The notes under the pieces were generated by a model. The model was not told where the DNA came from. It ran no database searches and saw only the letters and a program-made list of their open reading frames with translations. Below, one piece after another: positions 33,957 to 42,559 of a DNA stretch of 64,000 bases. The stretch lies in assembly GCA_963803575.1 (NCBI GenBank), contig CAWDMW010000002.1, positions 806,001 to 870,000 on the forward strand. The letters are read 5' to 3'. Position 1 is the first letter of the stretch. The number at the start of each line of letters is the position of its first letter. Both the position numbers and the translations under genes were made by a program. This DNA comes from CAWDMW01 sp963803575 (lineage in GTDB: Bacteria; Pseudomonadota; Alphaproteobacteria; Rickettsiales; UBA998).

Positions 33957-36719
33957 CTAATGTGCCTCGCCCCAATGTGCGCCTATACCAGTATCTACCA
34001 CTAACGGTACATTCAGTGATGCGGCTTTTTCCATAGTGCGTTGTATGTCAGGAATCAGATGCTCTTCCCCTTGCGCTATTTCAAAGACTAATTCATCATG
34101 CACCTGCAAAAGCATACGTGATGTAGTCTGTCGCTCACACAGCAATGCATGAACGGCAATCATGGCACGCTTAATAATATCTGCGGCACTTCCCTGCAAA
34201 GGAGCATTAATGGCGGCGCGTTCTGCAAAGGTGCGCTTATTCGGGTTACGCTCATGAATCATGGGGGTATGGCATCTGCGTCCCCATAAGGTGCTAACAT
34301 ATCCCTGATCGCGCGCTTGCTGTTTCATGTCTTCCATATATCGGCGTATACCCGGATATTGCTCAAAGTACAAAGATATGTACTCAGCAGCCGTGGTGCG
34401 ATCAATGCCTAATCGCACGGCCAGCCCATGAGCACTGATGCCGTAAATAATACCAAAATTGATGGTTTTGGCTTTGCGTCGCAGGTCCACATCCACGTCG
34501 TCCACATCCACATTAAACATTTGCGATGCTGTGGCTGCATGAATATCGCGACCATGTTTGAAAGCATCTTTTAATGGGGCAATGTCAGCCACATGTGCCA
34601 ACAGACGTAGCTCAATCTGTGAATAATCAGCAGCCATCAGCGTGAAGCCTTCTTGTGCAATGAATGCTTCGCGAATCAGACGGCCTTGCGTGGTACGGAT
34701 AGGGATGTTTTGCAGGTTAGGATCAGAGGAACTTAAGCGGCCAGTGGTGGTGGCCAGTGAGTAACTTGTATGGACACGTCCCGTTTTAGGGTGGATTTGC
34801 TTCACTAGTGCATCTGTGTAAGTGCTTTTAAGTTTAGCCAGTTGACGCCATTGCAGTACTTTATCTGGCAAAACGTGGCCATCTGCTGCCAAATCTTCCA
34901 GTGTTTGCGCATCTGTAACGTAAGCACCGCTGCGGCTGGATTTCTTCCCCTTAGCCAGTGCCAACCGATCAAACAGAATGTCGCCTAATTGCTTGGGCGA
35001 GCCAATATTGAACGTTTCCCCCGCTAGCACGTAAATTTCCTGTTCAAGCGTCTGCATCTCTGTAGCAAAGCGGTTGGAAAGCTTGCGGAGTTTGTCCTGG
35101 TCAATTTTCACCCCGTGACGTTCCATCTCAACAATCACCGGAATTAACGGGCGTTCCATGCGTTCATAGACACTCACCAGTCCGGCCTGTTGAACGCGTG
35201 GCAAAAGGTGTTGGTACAGACGCAGGGTAATATCTGCATCCTCAGCAGCGTAATCTCGTGCAGCTTCCAGTGGCACATAATCAAACGTGATTTGTGACTT
35301 GCCGCTACCCACCACCTCTTTAAAGGCTACAGGGGTGATACCCAGATGCCGCTGTGCTAATTCATCCATGTTATGCGCATGTGCGCCAGCACCCAGCACG
35401 TATGAAAGTAGCATTGTGTCAGCAACAGATGTGACAGATACGCCATAGGAGCGCATCACCTGCATATCGTACTTTATGTTATGGCCAATTTTTAACATGC
35501 TGGCATCTTCCAGCATAGGTGTCAGTAATGCTAAGGCGTCATCAAAAGGGATTTGTCCTTCTGCCAGCCGAACGCCATCATCGAATAAGGTGTCATTCCC
35601 TGCTATTTTATGAGCAAGAGGTACATACCATGCCGTTCCAGCGTGAATACATAAAGACAACCCCACCAATTCAGCCTGCGTGGCATCAAGTGAAGTGGTT
35701 TCCACATCAAACGCTACCGTGCCATAGCGGTAAATCTCGGTAATAATTTGCTCTAGTGTCTGTGTGTCCTGTACCAGCCTGTAGTCTGTTTCTATCGGAT
35801 CATACGTTTTCTCCTCTGGCGAAGTAGGGGCTTGAGGAGCGATGCCTGATACTTTGCTGAGTCTGCGAACGATGGAGGTGAATCCCTGCAATTGGCAAAA
35901 TGCCTGCAAGGTTTGTGTATCGGTTGGCTGCACCTGATACGAGGCAATGTCAGGCAGATCAGTGCAATCAGTACGCAAGGTGGCCAGCTCGCGTGAGAGA
36001 AGGGCTTGCGCTTTATGCGTTTCCAGCATTTCACGCCGTTTCTTTTGAGTGATGCTGGCGGTAGATTCCAGCAGGTGATCCAGTGAGCCATATTCCTGTA
36101 TCAGCAAGGCGGCAGTTTTGGCACCAATACCCGGCACGCCTGGAATATTATCGCTACTATCTCCCATGAGTGCCTGCACATCAATCACTTTGTCCGGCGC
36201 AACGCCAAACTTTTTCATCACATCATCAGTGTTCAGATACTGGTTTTTCATCGGATCATACAGCGTGACACCCTGATTCATCAACTGCATCAGGTCTTTA
36301 TCGGATGATACGACCAATGCCTGCATGTCACGCGCTTTTGCCTGCACGGCGTAGGTAGCAATAATGTCATCTGCTTCCATACCATCCTGTTCAATAATAG
36401 CAAACCCCATGGCAGTGGCTGCTTCACGCACCAGAGGGAATTGCGGCACTAAATCCTCAGGGGCAGGGGGACGGTTGGCTTTATAGTCGGCATGAAGTGC
36501 GTGGCGAAATGTTTTACCCTTAGCATCAAACACCACCACCGCATGGGTACAGGGCAGAGACTCACGTAGCTTCATGAGCATAGTGGTAAAGCCATACACG
36601 GCACCTGTAGGCGTGCCATCTGGACGGGTAAAAGAAGGCAGCTTGTGAAAGGCGCGGAAAATGAACCCTGATCCGTCAATCAGCATTAAGGTGTCAGATG
36701 TGGAAGGCGATACAGTCAT
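33957..36719 (-). CDS. polA: DNA polymerase I
   Basis: Repair and Okazaki-fragment polymerase of 920 residues with all three modules. The 5'-3' exonuclease occupies residues 1-290 (LMLIDGSGFIFRAFH, SSDKDLMQL, GDSSDNIPGVPGIGAKTA). The 3'-5' exonuclease lies at about 320-520 (VAFDVETTSLD, GHNIKYDMQV). The polymerase lies at about 540-920, with motif A (LMAADYSQIELRLLAHV), the O-helix RRKAKTINFGIIYGIS and motif C (LLQVHDELVFE). I start at 36719; a longer frame from 36803 has no family character. Divergent from the esterase gene. Confidence 0.96.
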   Translation of the reverse strand: MTVSPSTSDTLMLIDGSGFIFRAFHKLPSFTRPDGTPTGAVYGFTTMLMKLRESLPCTHAVVVFDAKGKTFRHALHADYKANRPPAPEDLVPQFPLVREAATAMGFAIIEQDGMEADDIIATYAVQAKARDMQALVVSSDKDLMQLMNQGVTLYDPMKNQYLNTDDVMKKFGVAPDKVIDVQALMGDSSDNIPGVPGIGAKTAALLIQEYGSLDHLLESTASITQKKRREMLETHKAQALLSRELATLRTDCTDLPDIASYQVQPTDTQTLQAFCQLQGFTSIVRRLSKVSGIAPQAPTSPEEKTYDPIETDYRLVQDTQTLEQIITEIYRYGTVAFDVETTSLDATQAELVGLSLCIHAGTAWYVPLAHKIAGNDTLFDDGVRLAEGQIPFDDALALLTPMLEDASMLKIGHNIKYDMQVMRSYGVSVTSVADTMLLSYVLGAGAHAHNMDELAQRHLGITPVAFKEVVGSGKSQITFDYVPLEAARDYAAEDADITLRLYQHLLPRVQQAGLVSVYERMERPLIPVIVEMERHGVKIDQDKLRKLSNRFATEMQTLEQEIYVLAGETFNIGSPKQLGDILFDRLALAKGKKSSRSGAYVTDAQTLEDLAADGHVLPDKVLQWRQLAKLKSTYTDALVKQIHPKTGRVHTSYSLATTTGRLSSSDPNLQNIPIRTTQGRLIREAFIAQEGFTLMAADYSQIELRLLAHVADIAPLKDAFKHGRDIHAATASQMFNVDVDDVDVDLRRKAKTINFGIIYGISAHGLAVRLGIDRTTAAEYISLYFEQYPGIRRYMEDMKQQARDQGYVSTLWGRRCHTPMIHERNPNKRTFAERAAINAPLQGSAADIIKRAMIAVHALLCERQTTSRMLLQVHDELVFEIAQGEEHLIPDIQRTMEKAASLNVPLVVDTGIGAHWGEAH

Positions 36720-36807
36720 GGGATCGAAATAAAACAGAATTGCAATCAATGTGCAATCACCGTATAGTTTCCGACCTATAGATAACGATGAAAGGAATGC
36801 CAATTTT

Positions 36808-37476
36808 ATGACAAACGCTATGCAAGGTACTGCTGTTTCTCCTGCTTCCGGCCAACCGCCTAAACAGGTTGTCTTGTTGCTACATGGTGTAGGAGCAGAT
36901 GCGAATGATTTAATTGGATTGGCGCCGGCATTTCAGGACATATTGCCAGATGCCGTGTTTGTCTCGCCTAATGCGCCGTTCCCATGTGATATGGCACCCA
37001 TGGGCAGGCAATGGTTTAGTCTGCAAACGCGCGAACCGTCTGCCATGTTGGAGGGTATTCATGATGCACGACCATTACTGAACGCCTATATTGATGAAAC
37101 ATTAGAGCAACATGGTTGTCTGATAAGTGATCTGATTGTGCTGGGCTTTTCACAAGGTACGATGATGGCGTTGCATACGCTGCCATATCGCGCGCAAGCC
37201 TGCGCGGCTATCCTTGGGTTTTCTGGCGCGATGATTGACAGCACGGCTCAGGCTAAGCATGTCACTTGCAAGCCACCAGTGTGCTTAATTCACGGGAATG
37301 CCGATGAAGTCGTGCCATTTGCGGCAATGGATGATGCGCGTCAATCGTTAAGTGCTGCCGGACTAACTGTTGAAACCTCGGCGCAACACGGGTTGGGGCA
37401 TGGCATTAATTCGGAAGGCATAGAGGTAGCGAAAGGGTTTCTCCGCCGTACCTATCTGGCTAGAGGCGCTGCTTAA
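36808..37476 (+). CDS. Carboxylesterase/phospholipase-family alpha/beta hydrolase
   Basis: A 222-residue serine hydrolase of the acyl-protein-thioesterase/carboxylesterase family. The catalytic triad is Ser115 (LGFSQGTMM), Asp166 (HGNADEVVP) and His198 (GLGHGIN); the oxyanion segment is LLLHGVGADAND. No signal peptide. A GAAAGGA lies about ten bases before the ATG at 36808; an upstream in-frame ATG at 36751 would overlap the divergent polA promoter. xerD follows seven bases after the stop, so the two may be co-transcribed. Confidence 0.88.
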   Translation: MTNAMQGTAVSPASGQPPKQVVLLLHGVGADANDLIGLAPAFQDILPDAVFVSPNAPFPCDMAPMGRQWFSLQTREPSAMLEGIHDARPLLNAYIDETLEQHGCLISDLIVLGFSQGTMMALHTLPYRAQACAAILGFSGAMIDSTAQAKHVTCKPPVCLIHGNADEVVPFAAMDDARQSLSAAGLTVETSAQHGLGHGINSEGIEVAKGFLRRTYLARGAA

Positions 37477-37482
37477 AATGAC

Positions 37483-38403
37483 ATGTCTGCGATAGACATA
37501 TTATTGGATGACTTCATTAATGCGCTTTATGCAGAGCGTAACATATCGTCTCATACGGCGGCTGCGTACCGCCGTGATGTGAGCGCATTCTTAAACGAGC
37601 TTGCGCGCAATCACGTTGCCGTGTCAGATTACTCTGCTCAGCAGGTGGAAGACTGGATAGCACATAAAACGAATGAGGGTTATGCACCAGCCAGTATTTC
37701 ACGCGCACTGAGCAGCATCAAACAATTCTCACTGTTTTTACTGGAAGAGGGGTTGCGTGAAGATAGCCCTACAGAGCCTATCAAGCTGCGCCATCGTCAT
37801 CAGTCATTGCCGCACACTATCTCTAAAGAGACGATTCACCAGTTAATAGATCATATTCTGCATAATGATGCACCCCATGCAGTGCGCCTCTATACGATTC
37901 TGTACGTACTTTATACGACAGGTTTACGCATTTCTGAATTGTTGCAATTACGCTATGACGACATAAGCATCACCTCACACGAAGAAAACCGTATCATGTG
38001 CTTGCGTGTGAAAGGCAAAGGAAGCAAAGAGCGTTTAGTGCCTCTACATACGTTAACGCAAGGTGTGCTGTCACGTTACCTAAAATTGCGTGACAGCTTC
38101 ATCATAGGAAGTAAAATGTCCCCATGGTTGTTTCCTTCTTATGCTAAGCAAGGACATATCACACGTCAGGCGGTGTCCAAAGCCTTAAAGCAGCAGGCAA
38201 TAGAGGCAGGGTTAGACCCTGTCGGTATCCATGCGCACGCGCTTAGACATTCATTTGCCAGCCATATGTTGGCGCAAGGCATAGATTTACGTACCATTCA
38301 AACGTTGCTTGGCCATGCCAGCATTACCAGTACCGAAATCTATACCCATGTAACGTCCGGGCATTTGCAGGAGCTGGTGGCAAGCAAGCACCCGCTGGCT
38401 TAA
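37483..38403 (+). CDS. xerD: Tyrosine recombinase XerD
   Basis: Partner of XerC in chromosome dimer resolution at dif. A core-binding domain is followed by a catalytic domain with Arg149 ([10 protein letters not shown]), Lys179 (VKGKGSKER), His252-x-x-Arg255 ([12 protein letters not shown]), His278 (LLGHASI) and Tyr287 (IYTHV). 306 residues. [20 protein letters not shown] near the end is characteristic of XerD as opposed to XerC (RGGGLRDIQ in the gene at 13160). It overlaps the convergent msrB by four bases at the stop codons. Confidence 0.93.
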   Translation: MSAIDILLDDFINALYAERNISSHTAAAYRRDVSAFLNELARNHVAVSDYSAQQVEDWIAHKTNEGYAPASISRALSSIKQFSLFLLEEGLREDSPTEPIKLRHRHQSLPHTISKETIHQLIDHILHNDAPHAVRLYTILYVLYTTGLRISELLQLRYDDISITSHEENRIMCLRVKGKGSKERLVPLHTLTQGVLSRYLKLRDSFIIGSKMSPWLFPSYAKQGHITRQAVSKALKQQAIEAGLDPVGIHAHALRHSFASHMLAQGIDLRTIQTLLGHASITSTEIYTHVTSGHLQELVASKHPLA

Positions 38404-38900
38404 TCGGTATGTCCAAATAATGATAGATATTCTCCGTATCCTTCTGATTCCAGCTCTGCCAACGGTATGAAGCGCAGTGCTGCAGAGTTAATGCAGTAGC
38501 GCGCTCCACCTGCTTTTGCGGGGCCATCATTAAAGACATGCCCAAGATGGGAGTTGCCATTGCTGGATCGCACTTCTGTACGACTCATACCGTGACTTGC
38601 ATCGGTTTTAGACACAATATTGCCACCATCAATAGGCTTAGTGAAGCTTGGCCACCCTGTGCCGGAATCGAATTTATCCAGCGATGAAAATAAAGCTTCG
38701 CCACTTTGGACATCGACGTAAATACCTGCTTCCTTATGATCCCAATAATCATTGTCAAAGGCTGGTTCAGTCCCATCATGCTGGACAACATATTTCTGCA
38801 TTTTAGTTAGGGGTTGGGAAGACATGACAGGTTCCTTTGCTTGTAGGTTCGTGGTCAGTAAAGACAGGGTGATGGCGGCTATTGCGTGACGTGGGTTCAT
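38400..38900 (-). CDS. msrB: Peptide methionine-(R)-S-oxide reductase, exported
   Basis: Reduces R-methionine sulfoxide in oxidised proteins. The MsrB domain shows [25 protein letters not shown] and the catalytic Cys136 in [11 protein letters not shown]. The two CxxC pairs that bind zinc in many MsrB proteins are absent, as in the zinc-free subgroup. The first 20 residues form a signal peptide ([16 protein letters not shown]), so it should act in the periplasm. 166 residues. Single gene, convergent with xerD. Confidence 0.92.
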   Translation of the reverse strand: MNPRHAIAAITLSLLTTNLQAKEPVMSSQPLTKMQKYVVQHDGTEPAFDNDYWDHKEAGIYVDVQSGEALFSSLDKFDSGTGWPSFTKPIDGGNIVSKTDASHGMSRTEVRSSNGNSHLGHVFNDGPAKAGGARYCINSAALRFIPLAELESEGYGEYLSLFGHTD

Positions 38901-38950
38901 ACTTACTATATGGGATTAGTAAGGCAGATTCGCAACCGCATGATGCAAGC

Positions 38951-38983
38951 AAAAAAAAGCAACCCTACAAGATGTAGGGTTGC
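38951..38983 (-). terminator. Factor-independent terminator
   Basis: A perfect 11-base stem, GCAACCCTACA (38959-38969) with TGTAGGGTTGC (38973-38983), loop of three, followed on the minus strand by eight T. It ends transcription of the gene at 39000-39341. Confidence 0.9.
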
Positions 38984-38999
38984 AAGGGCTCAGCTAATA

Positions 39000-39341
39000 C
39001 TACTTGTTAATTTTTTTAACAGTTAGTATTAGGCTGAATTTCTTGTTTCCAAGATCGTATGTTGAATATTCAACAACTTCCCAGCCTATAGAGGCTAAGA
39101 AATAACCGATTTTGATAACAGCACCCTGTTCATCACGCTCGTTTAGAGCATGAATTTTGACGATTGCGTTTGTGTCGCGTTCGCCAATGATAAACTTTCC
39201 TTTGAGCTTCGCTACAACATCCTGTTGGGTGCAGTTGCTGCACTCAACATAAATGGAAGCAATCTTTGCATTTACTTCAGTCATAAGAATAACTGTTGCA
39301 AATGCAAAAGCCGTCAATCCAGCTAACAAACGATTTTTCAT
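39000..39341 (-). CDS. Exported hypothetical protein, 113 aa
   Basis: Small secreted or periplasmic protein with a signal peptide (LLAGLTAFAFATVILMTEVNA). The mature part starts KIASIYVECSNCTQQD, with a CSNC pair that could form a disulfide or bind metal, and ends in a basic beta-strand-like tail (KFSLILTVKKINK). No family recognised. It is a single-gene unit with a strong terminator. The coding region contains the 14-base palindrome GTTGAATATTCAAC (39061-39074) and the hairpin GTGCAG/CTGCAC (39229-39243). Confidence 0.62.
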   Translation of the reverse strand: MKNRLLAGLTAFAFATVILMTEVNAKIASIYVECSNCTQQDVVAKLKGKFIIGERDTNAIVKIHALNERDEQGAVIKIGYFLASIGWEVVEYSTYDLGNKKFSLILTVKKINK

Positions 39342-39491
39342 GTTTTTCGAAATAATGTACTACGTTGTCATAATGCCAACATAGCATGATTGGTAACCGT
39401 ATGCTTTAAGCATAGGGGAATAAGGATAACCAACTATGTTGGGAATTGACTCTTTAATAATACCACATAATTAATGAAAATTCAATAAAAG

Positions 39492-40403
39492 TTACGTGCG
39501 CAAATAATCCAGGATTGTTAAGTTAATGATCTTAGCGGTGGTGCTAAACGCTGCTTGCAATTGCGTTTCATAATTTGCCAGCTCTGTAGAGACGGAAGCA
39601 ATATCGGCTTGTTTTAACTCAGCGGTGAAATTTTCCAGCTGTGTTAGGCTCGCTTCATGCGCGTCCTGATGGTTCAGCATGGTGGTGGCATTCAATGACA
39701 AAGTATGTTGCAGGGTAATCATCTTGTTAGAGGAAGCAATCAGTAAATCCATGGTGCCGTCTCTCGTATCATCGTCACCTGGTGTGTTAATCAGCATATC
39801 CATGGCGCGCAAGGCTTCCTCAAATGCAGCTTCATCGGCATTGACTCCATAAGTAATCGTGTAGCCATTATCTGCTTTCACGGATTTGCGCACATTGTCA
39901 CCCTGATAATAATCCGTGTCTGCCGGATCGCCCAGCGTGAAGGGGGTATCATAATCCGCATCCGTAATGTCTACCGGTGGTGTGGTCGTGTCAGTACCTG
40001 AGAAAAGATAGCGACCCTGATATTGCGTGTTTAATGCAGCAATCATATCATCATAGACCGCTTGTGCAGAGGCTACCAGCTCGGCATCTGTGAGCTGTTC
40101 ATTACTGATTGCACCACTAATGTTGGCCATCAGCAGATCAAGCTTTTCAATCATATGGCTGACTGTATCGTAATATACCTGCGTTTCTTCCTGTGACACG
40201 CGCAGATTATCAATGTAGGACTGGGTACGGGTGACATCGCTTTCCAGCTTGATAATCATCTGGCTATCATCGGCAATGCCGCCCCAATTCACGGATTTCA
40301 GGCCGGTACTGATCTGTTCATTACGTTTATTAATTTCCACCTGCAAACGCATATTTTGCTGAATCATGCTGGTGTTATGTTGGTATGTGGCTACGCGCAT
40401 CAT
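39492..40403 (-). CDS. flgL: Flagellar hook-filament junction protein FlgL
   Basis: Second hook-filament junction protein (HAP3), 303 residues. The N-terminal flagellin-like helix reads NEQISTGLKSVNWGGIADD, close to the D0/D1 domain start of FlgL. The central QYQGRYLFSGTDTTTPPV is the most recognisable FlgL motif. The C-terminal coiled coil ends AAFSTTAKIINLTILDYL. AGGAG precedes the start. Last gene of the hook operon, 22 bases after flgK. Confidence 0.92.
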   Translation of the reverse strand: MMRVATYQHNTSMIQQNMRLQVEINKRNEQISTGLKSVNWGGIADDSQMIIKLESDVTRTQSYIDNLRVSQEETQVYYDTVSHMIEKLDLLMANISGAISNEQLTDAELVASAQAVYDDMIAALNTQYQGRYLFSGTDTTTPPVDITDADYDTPFTLGDPADTDYYQGDNVRKSVKADNGYTITYGVNADEAAFEEALRAMDMLINTPGDDDTRDGTMDLLIASSNKMITLQHTLSLNATTMLNHQDAHEASLTQLENFTAELKQADIASVSTELANYETQLQAAFSTTAKIINLTILDYLRT

Positions 40404-40425
40404 GAGGGGTTATCTCCTTATATCG

Positions 40426-42171
40426 TTAATTCACTGCATTAAGTAAACGGTCAAACATTTCCTGTATGACACTTATCACCGTGGCAGAAGCGGCATAGGC
40501 GTCCTGAATAACGGTAATGCGTGTCAGTTCTTCATCTACATTGATGCCAGTGAAGTTCAGTAGCGCTTCTTTCGCGGTTTCATATTCAAGCACTGCATTC
40601 TGGGCATCATTTGCCGCATCTTCCACTTTCTCCGCACCACTGGCAATAACAGTGCTGATATAGCCCTGAAACGTGTCGGTTTGCGCGCTTAACTCACCGG
40701 CTGCATCAAAGGTTTGTTGTGCTTCAAAAGCTTGCAGCATGGCAAGTGAACCGCTGGAATCACCGGCTTTTACCCCTTTATCTCCTACAGCTAAAGCGGC
40801 ATCATCATTTAAGCGGCCTGTAGTCATATATTGCGGAGTATCAAGCAGATCGTCACGGACACGTATATTTTCGGCATTGGTGCTGCGTGGATCAAACAAG
40901 TTATTCAATCCGAAATAATCAGAAACGCCTTGTCCGCTACCAGCAGTATCTACCGCTCCCACATCACGCAGCGCAATGCCGTTTCCTGCTGTTGCCTGCA
41001 TGGTTAAAGCACCGTTCCCGTCAATCGCTGCACTAATGTTTGCCATCCCGTTAATAGCTGTCACCAGATCAGTGACGGTATTGATAGTGGTCATGTCAAT
41101 GTCCACAAACTCAACCACATCACCGGACGTGTCTGTCGCTGCCACGCGGAATGTGCCTGTACTCCCCGCTAGTGATGACGCACCAGTGAAACCTTGTGTG
41201 CCGCTTAGCGAAGGAGGGGCTGTGACAGAAGCACCGCTATTATGTGCGGTATTTAATGCCGTCATCAGTTCGGTAGCAAACTCATTGAGTTTCTCCTGCT
41301 CTTGCACAAATTCTGTATCACGCAAATCAAGCAAAGCGCCTAATTCTCCGTTACGAATACCACGGGTAATGTCTTCCCCTTCAACTGATATGCCGCTTAA
41401 TGCACCCGGGTAGCTCTCGTCACCGGTAATGAATGATGATGAAGTAAACTCAAGTGTTTTTGGTTTACTCCCAAGCAATAACTCTCCTGTATAGCTATAA
41501 ATCTGGATACGATCCTGACTGGTGGTATGATACTGAATATCCATCAACCCAGCCAGTTCTTCCAGCGCAATCATCCGTTCATCTTCCAGATCAGCAGATT
41601 CTATCTGGCGGCCTTCTGCATTGAGGATTTCTTCATTCAGGCTATCAATTTCTTCAAGTAGGTCATTAATTTCTCTGACGGTTTTGCCTATCTCCTGATC
41701 TGCCCGCTCGCGCAGCGCCTGTATCTCATCAGACTGACGATTCAGTTGAAAAGCTAAATCATCGGCAGCTTGTGATACATTAACACTGGCAGAGCCATTT
41801 TCAGGCGTTTGCACTAATGTCTCTACCGATACAACCAGACTATCAAGCGATGCAGTCAGACTGCTTTGCCCGCCTGTTGTTCCCATACTCTGGTCATAAC
41901 TCTTCATGAACGTATCAGCGACCGTGAAAAACCCTTCCGTACTTTTTTCCTGTATGACAGTTTCGCTTAGGAAAATATTGGTTTCGCGAACAATATCATC
42001 GCGGTAAGCAACAGACGTGCCATTGACCGAAAGATATGCGGTTTCCTGATAGGATTTACGCGTATAGCCTTCGCGGTCAGCATTCGCGACATTTGCAGAT
42101 GCAACGGCAATCTGGTTTTGAGATTTTCTCAGACCATAATTGGCCGAGAGTAAAGCACCGGTGAGTGACAT
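40426..42171 (-). CDS. flgK: Flagellar hook-associated protein FlgK
   Basis: First hook-filament junction protein (HAP1), 581 residues. The start LSANYGLRKSQNQIAVASAN with VANADREGYTRK is the rod/hook N-terminal consensus, and the end ITVIQDAYAASATVISVIQEMF is the matching C-terminal helix of FlgK. The middle part is variable and Ser/Thr/Gly-rich, as expected for the surface domains. It lies between the unknown gene at 42199 and flgL. Confidence 0.93.
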   Translation of the reverse strand: MSLTGALLSANYGLRKSQNQIAVASANVANADREGYTRKSYQETAYLSVNGTSVAYRDDIVRETNIFLSETVIQEKSTEGFFTVADTFMKSYDQSMGTTGGQSSLTASLDSLVVSVETLVQTPENGSASVNVSQAADDLAFQLNRQSDEIQALRERADQEIGKTVREINDLLEEIDSLNEEILNAEGRQIESADLEDERMIALEELAGLMDIQYHTTSQDRIQIYSYTGELLLGSKPKTLEFTSSSFITGDESYPGALSGISVEGEDITRGIRNGELGALLDLRDTEFVQEQEKLNEFATELMTALNTAHNSGASVTAPPSLSGTQGFTGASSLAGSTGTFRVAATDTSGDVVEFVDIDMTTINTVTDLVTAINGMANISAAIDGNGALTMQATAGNGIALRDVGAVDTAGSGQGVSDYFGLNNLFDPRSTNAENIRVRDDLLDTPQYMTTGRLNDDAALAVGDKGVKAGDSSGSLAMLQAFEAQQTFDAAGELSAQTDTFQGYISTVIASGAEKVEDAANDAQNAVLEYETAKEALLNFTGINVDEELTRITVIQDAYAASATVISVIQEMFDRLLNAVN

Positions 42172-42198
42172 AATAAACTACCTGTTTGTTGTGAGATG

Positions 42199-42540
42199 TC
42201 AGGATGCGGACGTAAGCACAGGCGGCGTAAACAAGCTGCCGGAACGTGCATAGGCGGTAATGGCTTTGCCGCCTTGTTCAATCTGATCCACTTTATGACG
42301 CTGCTGCACCAGTGCCGGACGCATACGGGCAATATACTCTCCCAACGCTTCCTGAATCTGGTGAAGCTTATTGCGTGCTTCCATGCGATCCGCAGGTGGC
42401 ATATAGGCCATTTCTATTGTCATGGCATCCTTGCTTGGCATGTCTGCAATAATTTCCGGCACTTGTTGTTGCCAGTCCGGAACCGCAAAGACGGATTCCA
42501 GAAAATGCTGTAGGGAAATAGGGGGTGTTGTCATGGTCAT
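42199..42540 (-). CDS. Unknown protein of the flagellar hook operon, 113 aa
   Basis: Soluble, mostly helical protein between flgE (19 bases upstream) and flgK (27 bases downstream). A conserved-looking middle reads MPPADRMEARNKLHQIQEAL, and a basic, Gln-rich C-terminal helix follows. No signal peptide. I do not recognise the family. The position and helical character would suit an export chaperone for the junction proteins, as FlgN is elsewhere, or a hook-length or assembly factor, but no motif proves it. Confidence 0.65.
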   Translation of the reverse strand: MTMTTPPISLQHFLESVFAVPDWQQQVPEIIADMPSKDAMTIEMAYMPPADRMEARNKLHQIQEALGEYIARMRPALVQQRHKVDQIEQGGKAITAYARSGSLFTPPVLTSAS

Positions 42541-42559
42541 GTCCTAAATATAAGTAAAA

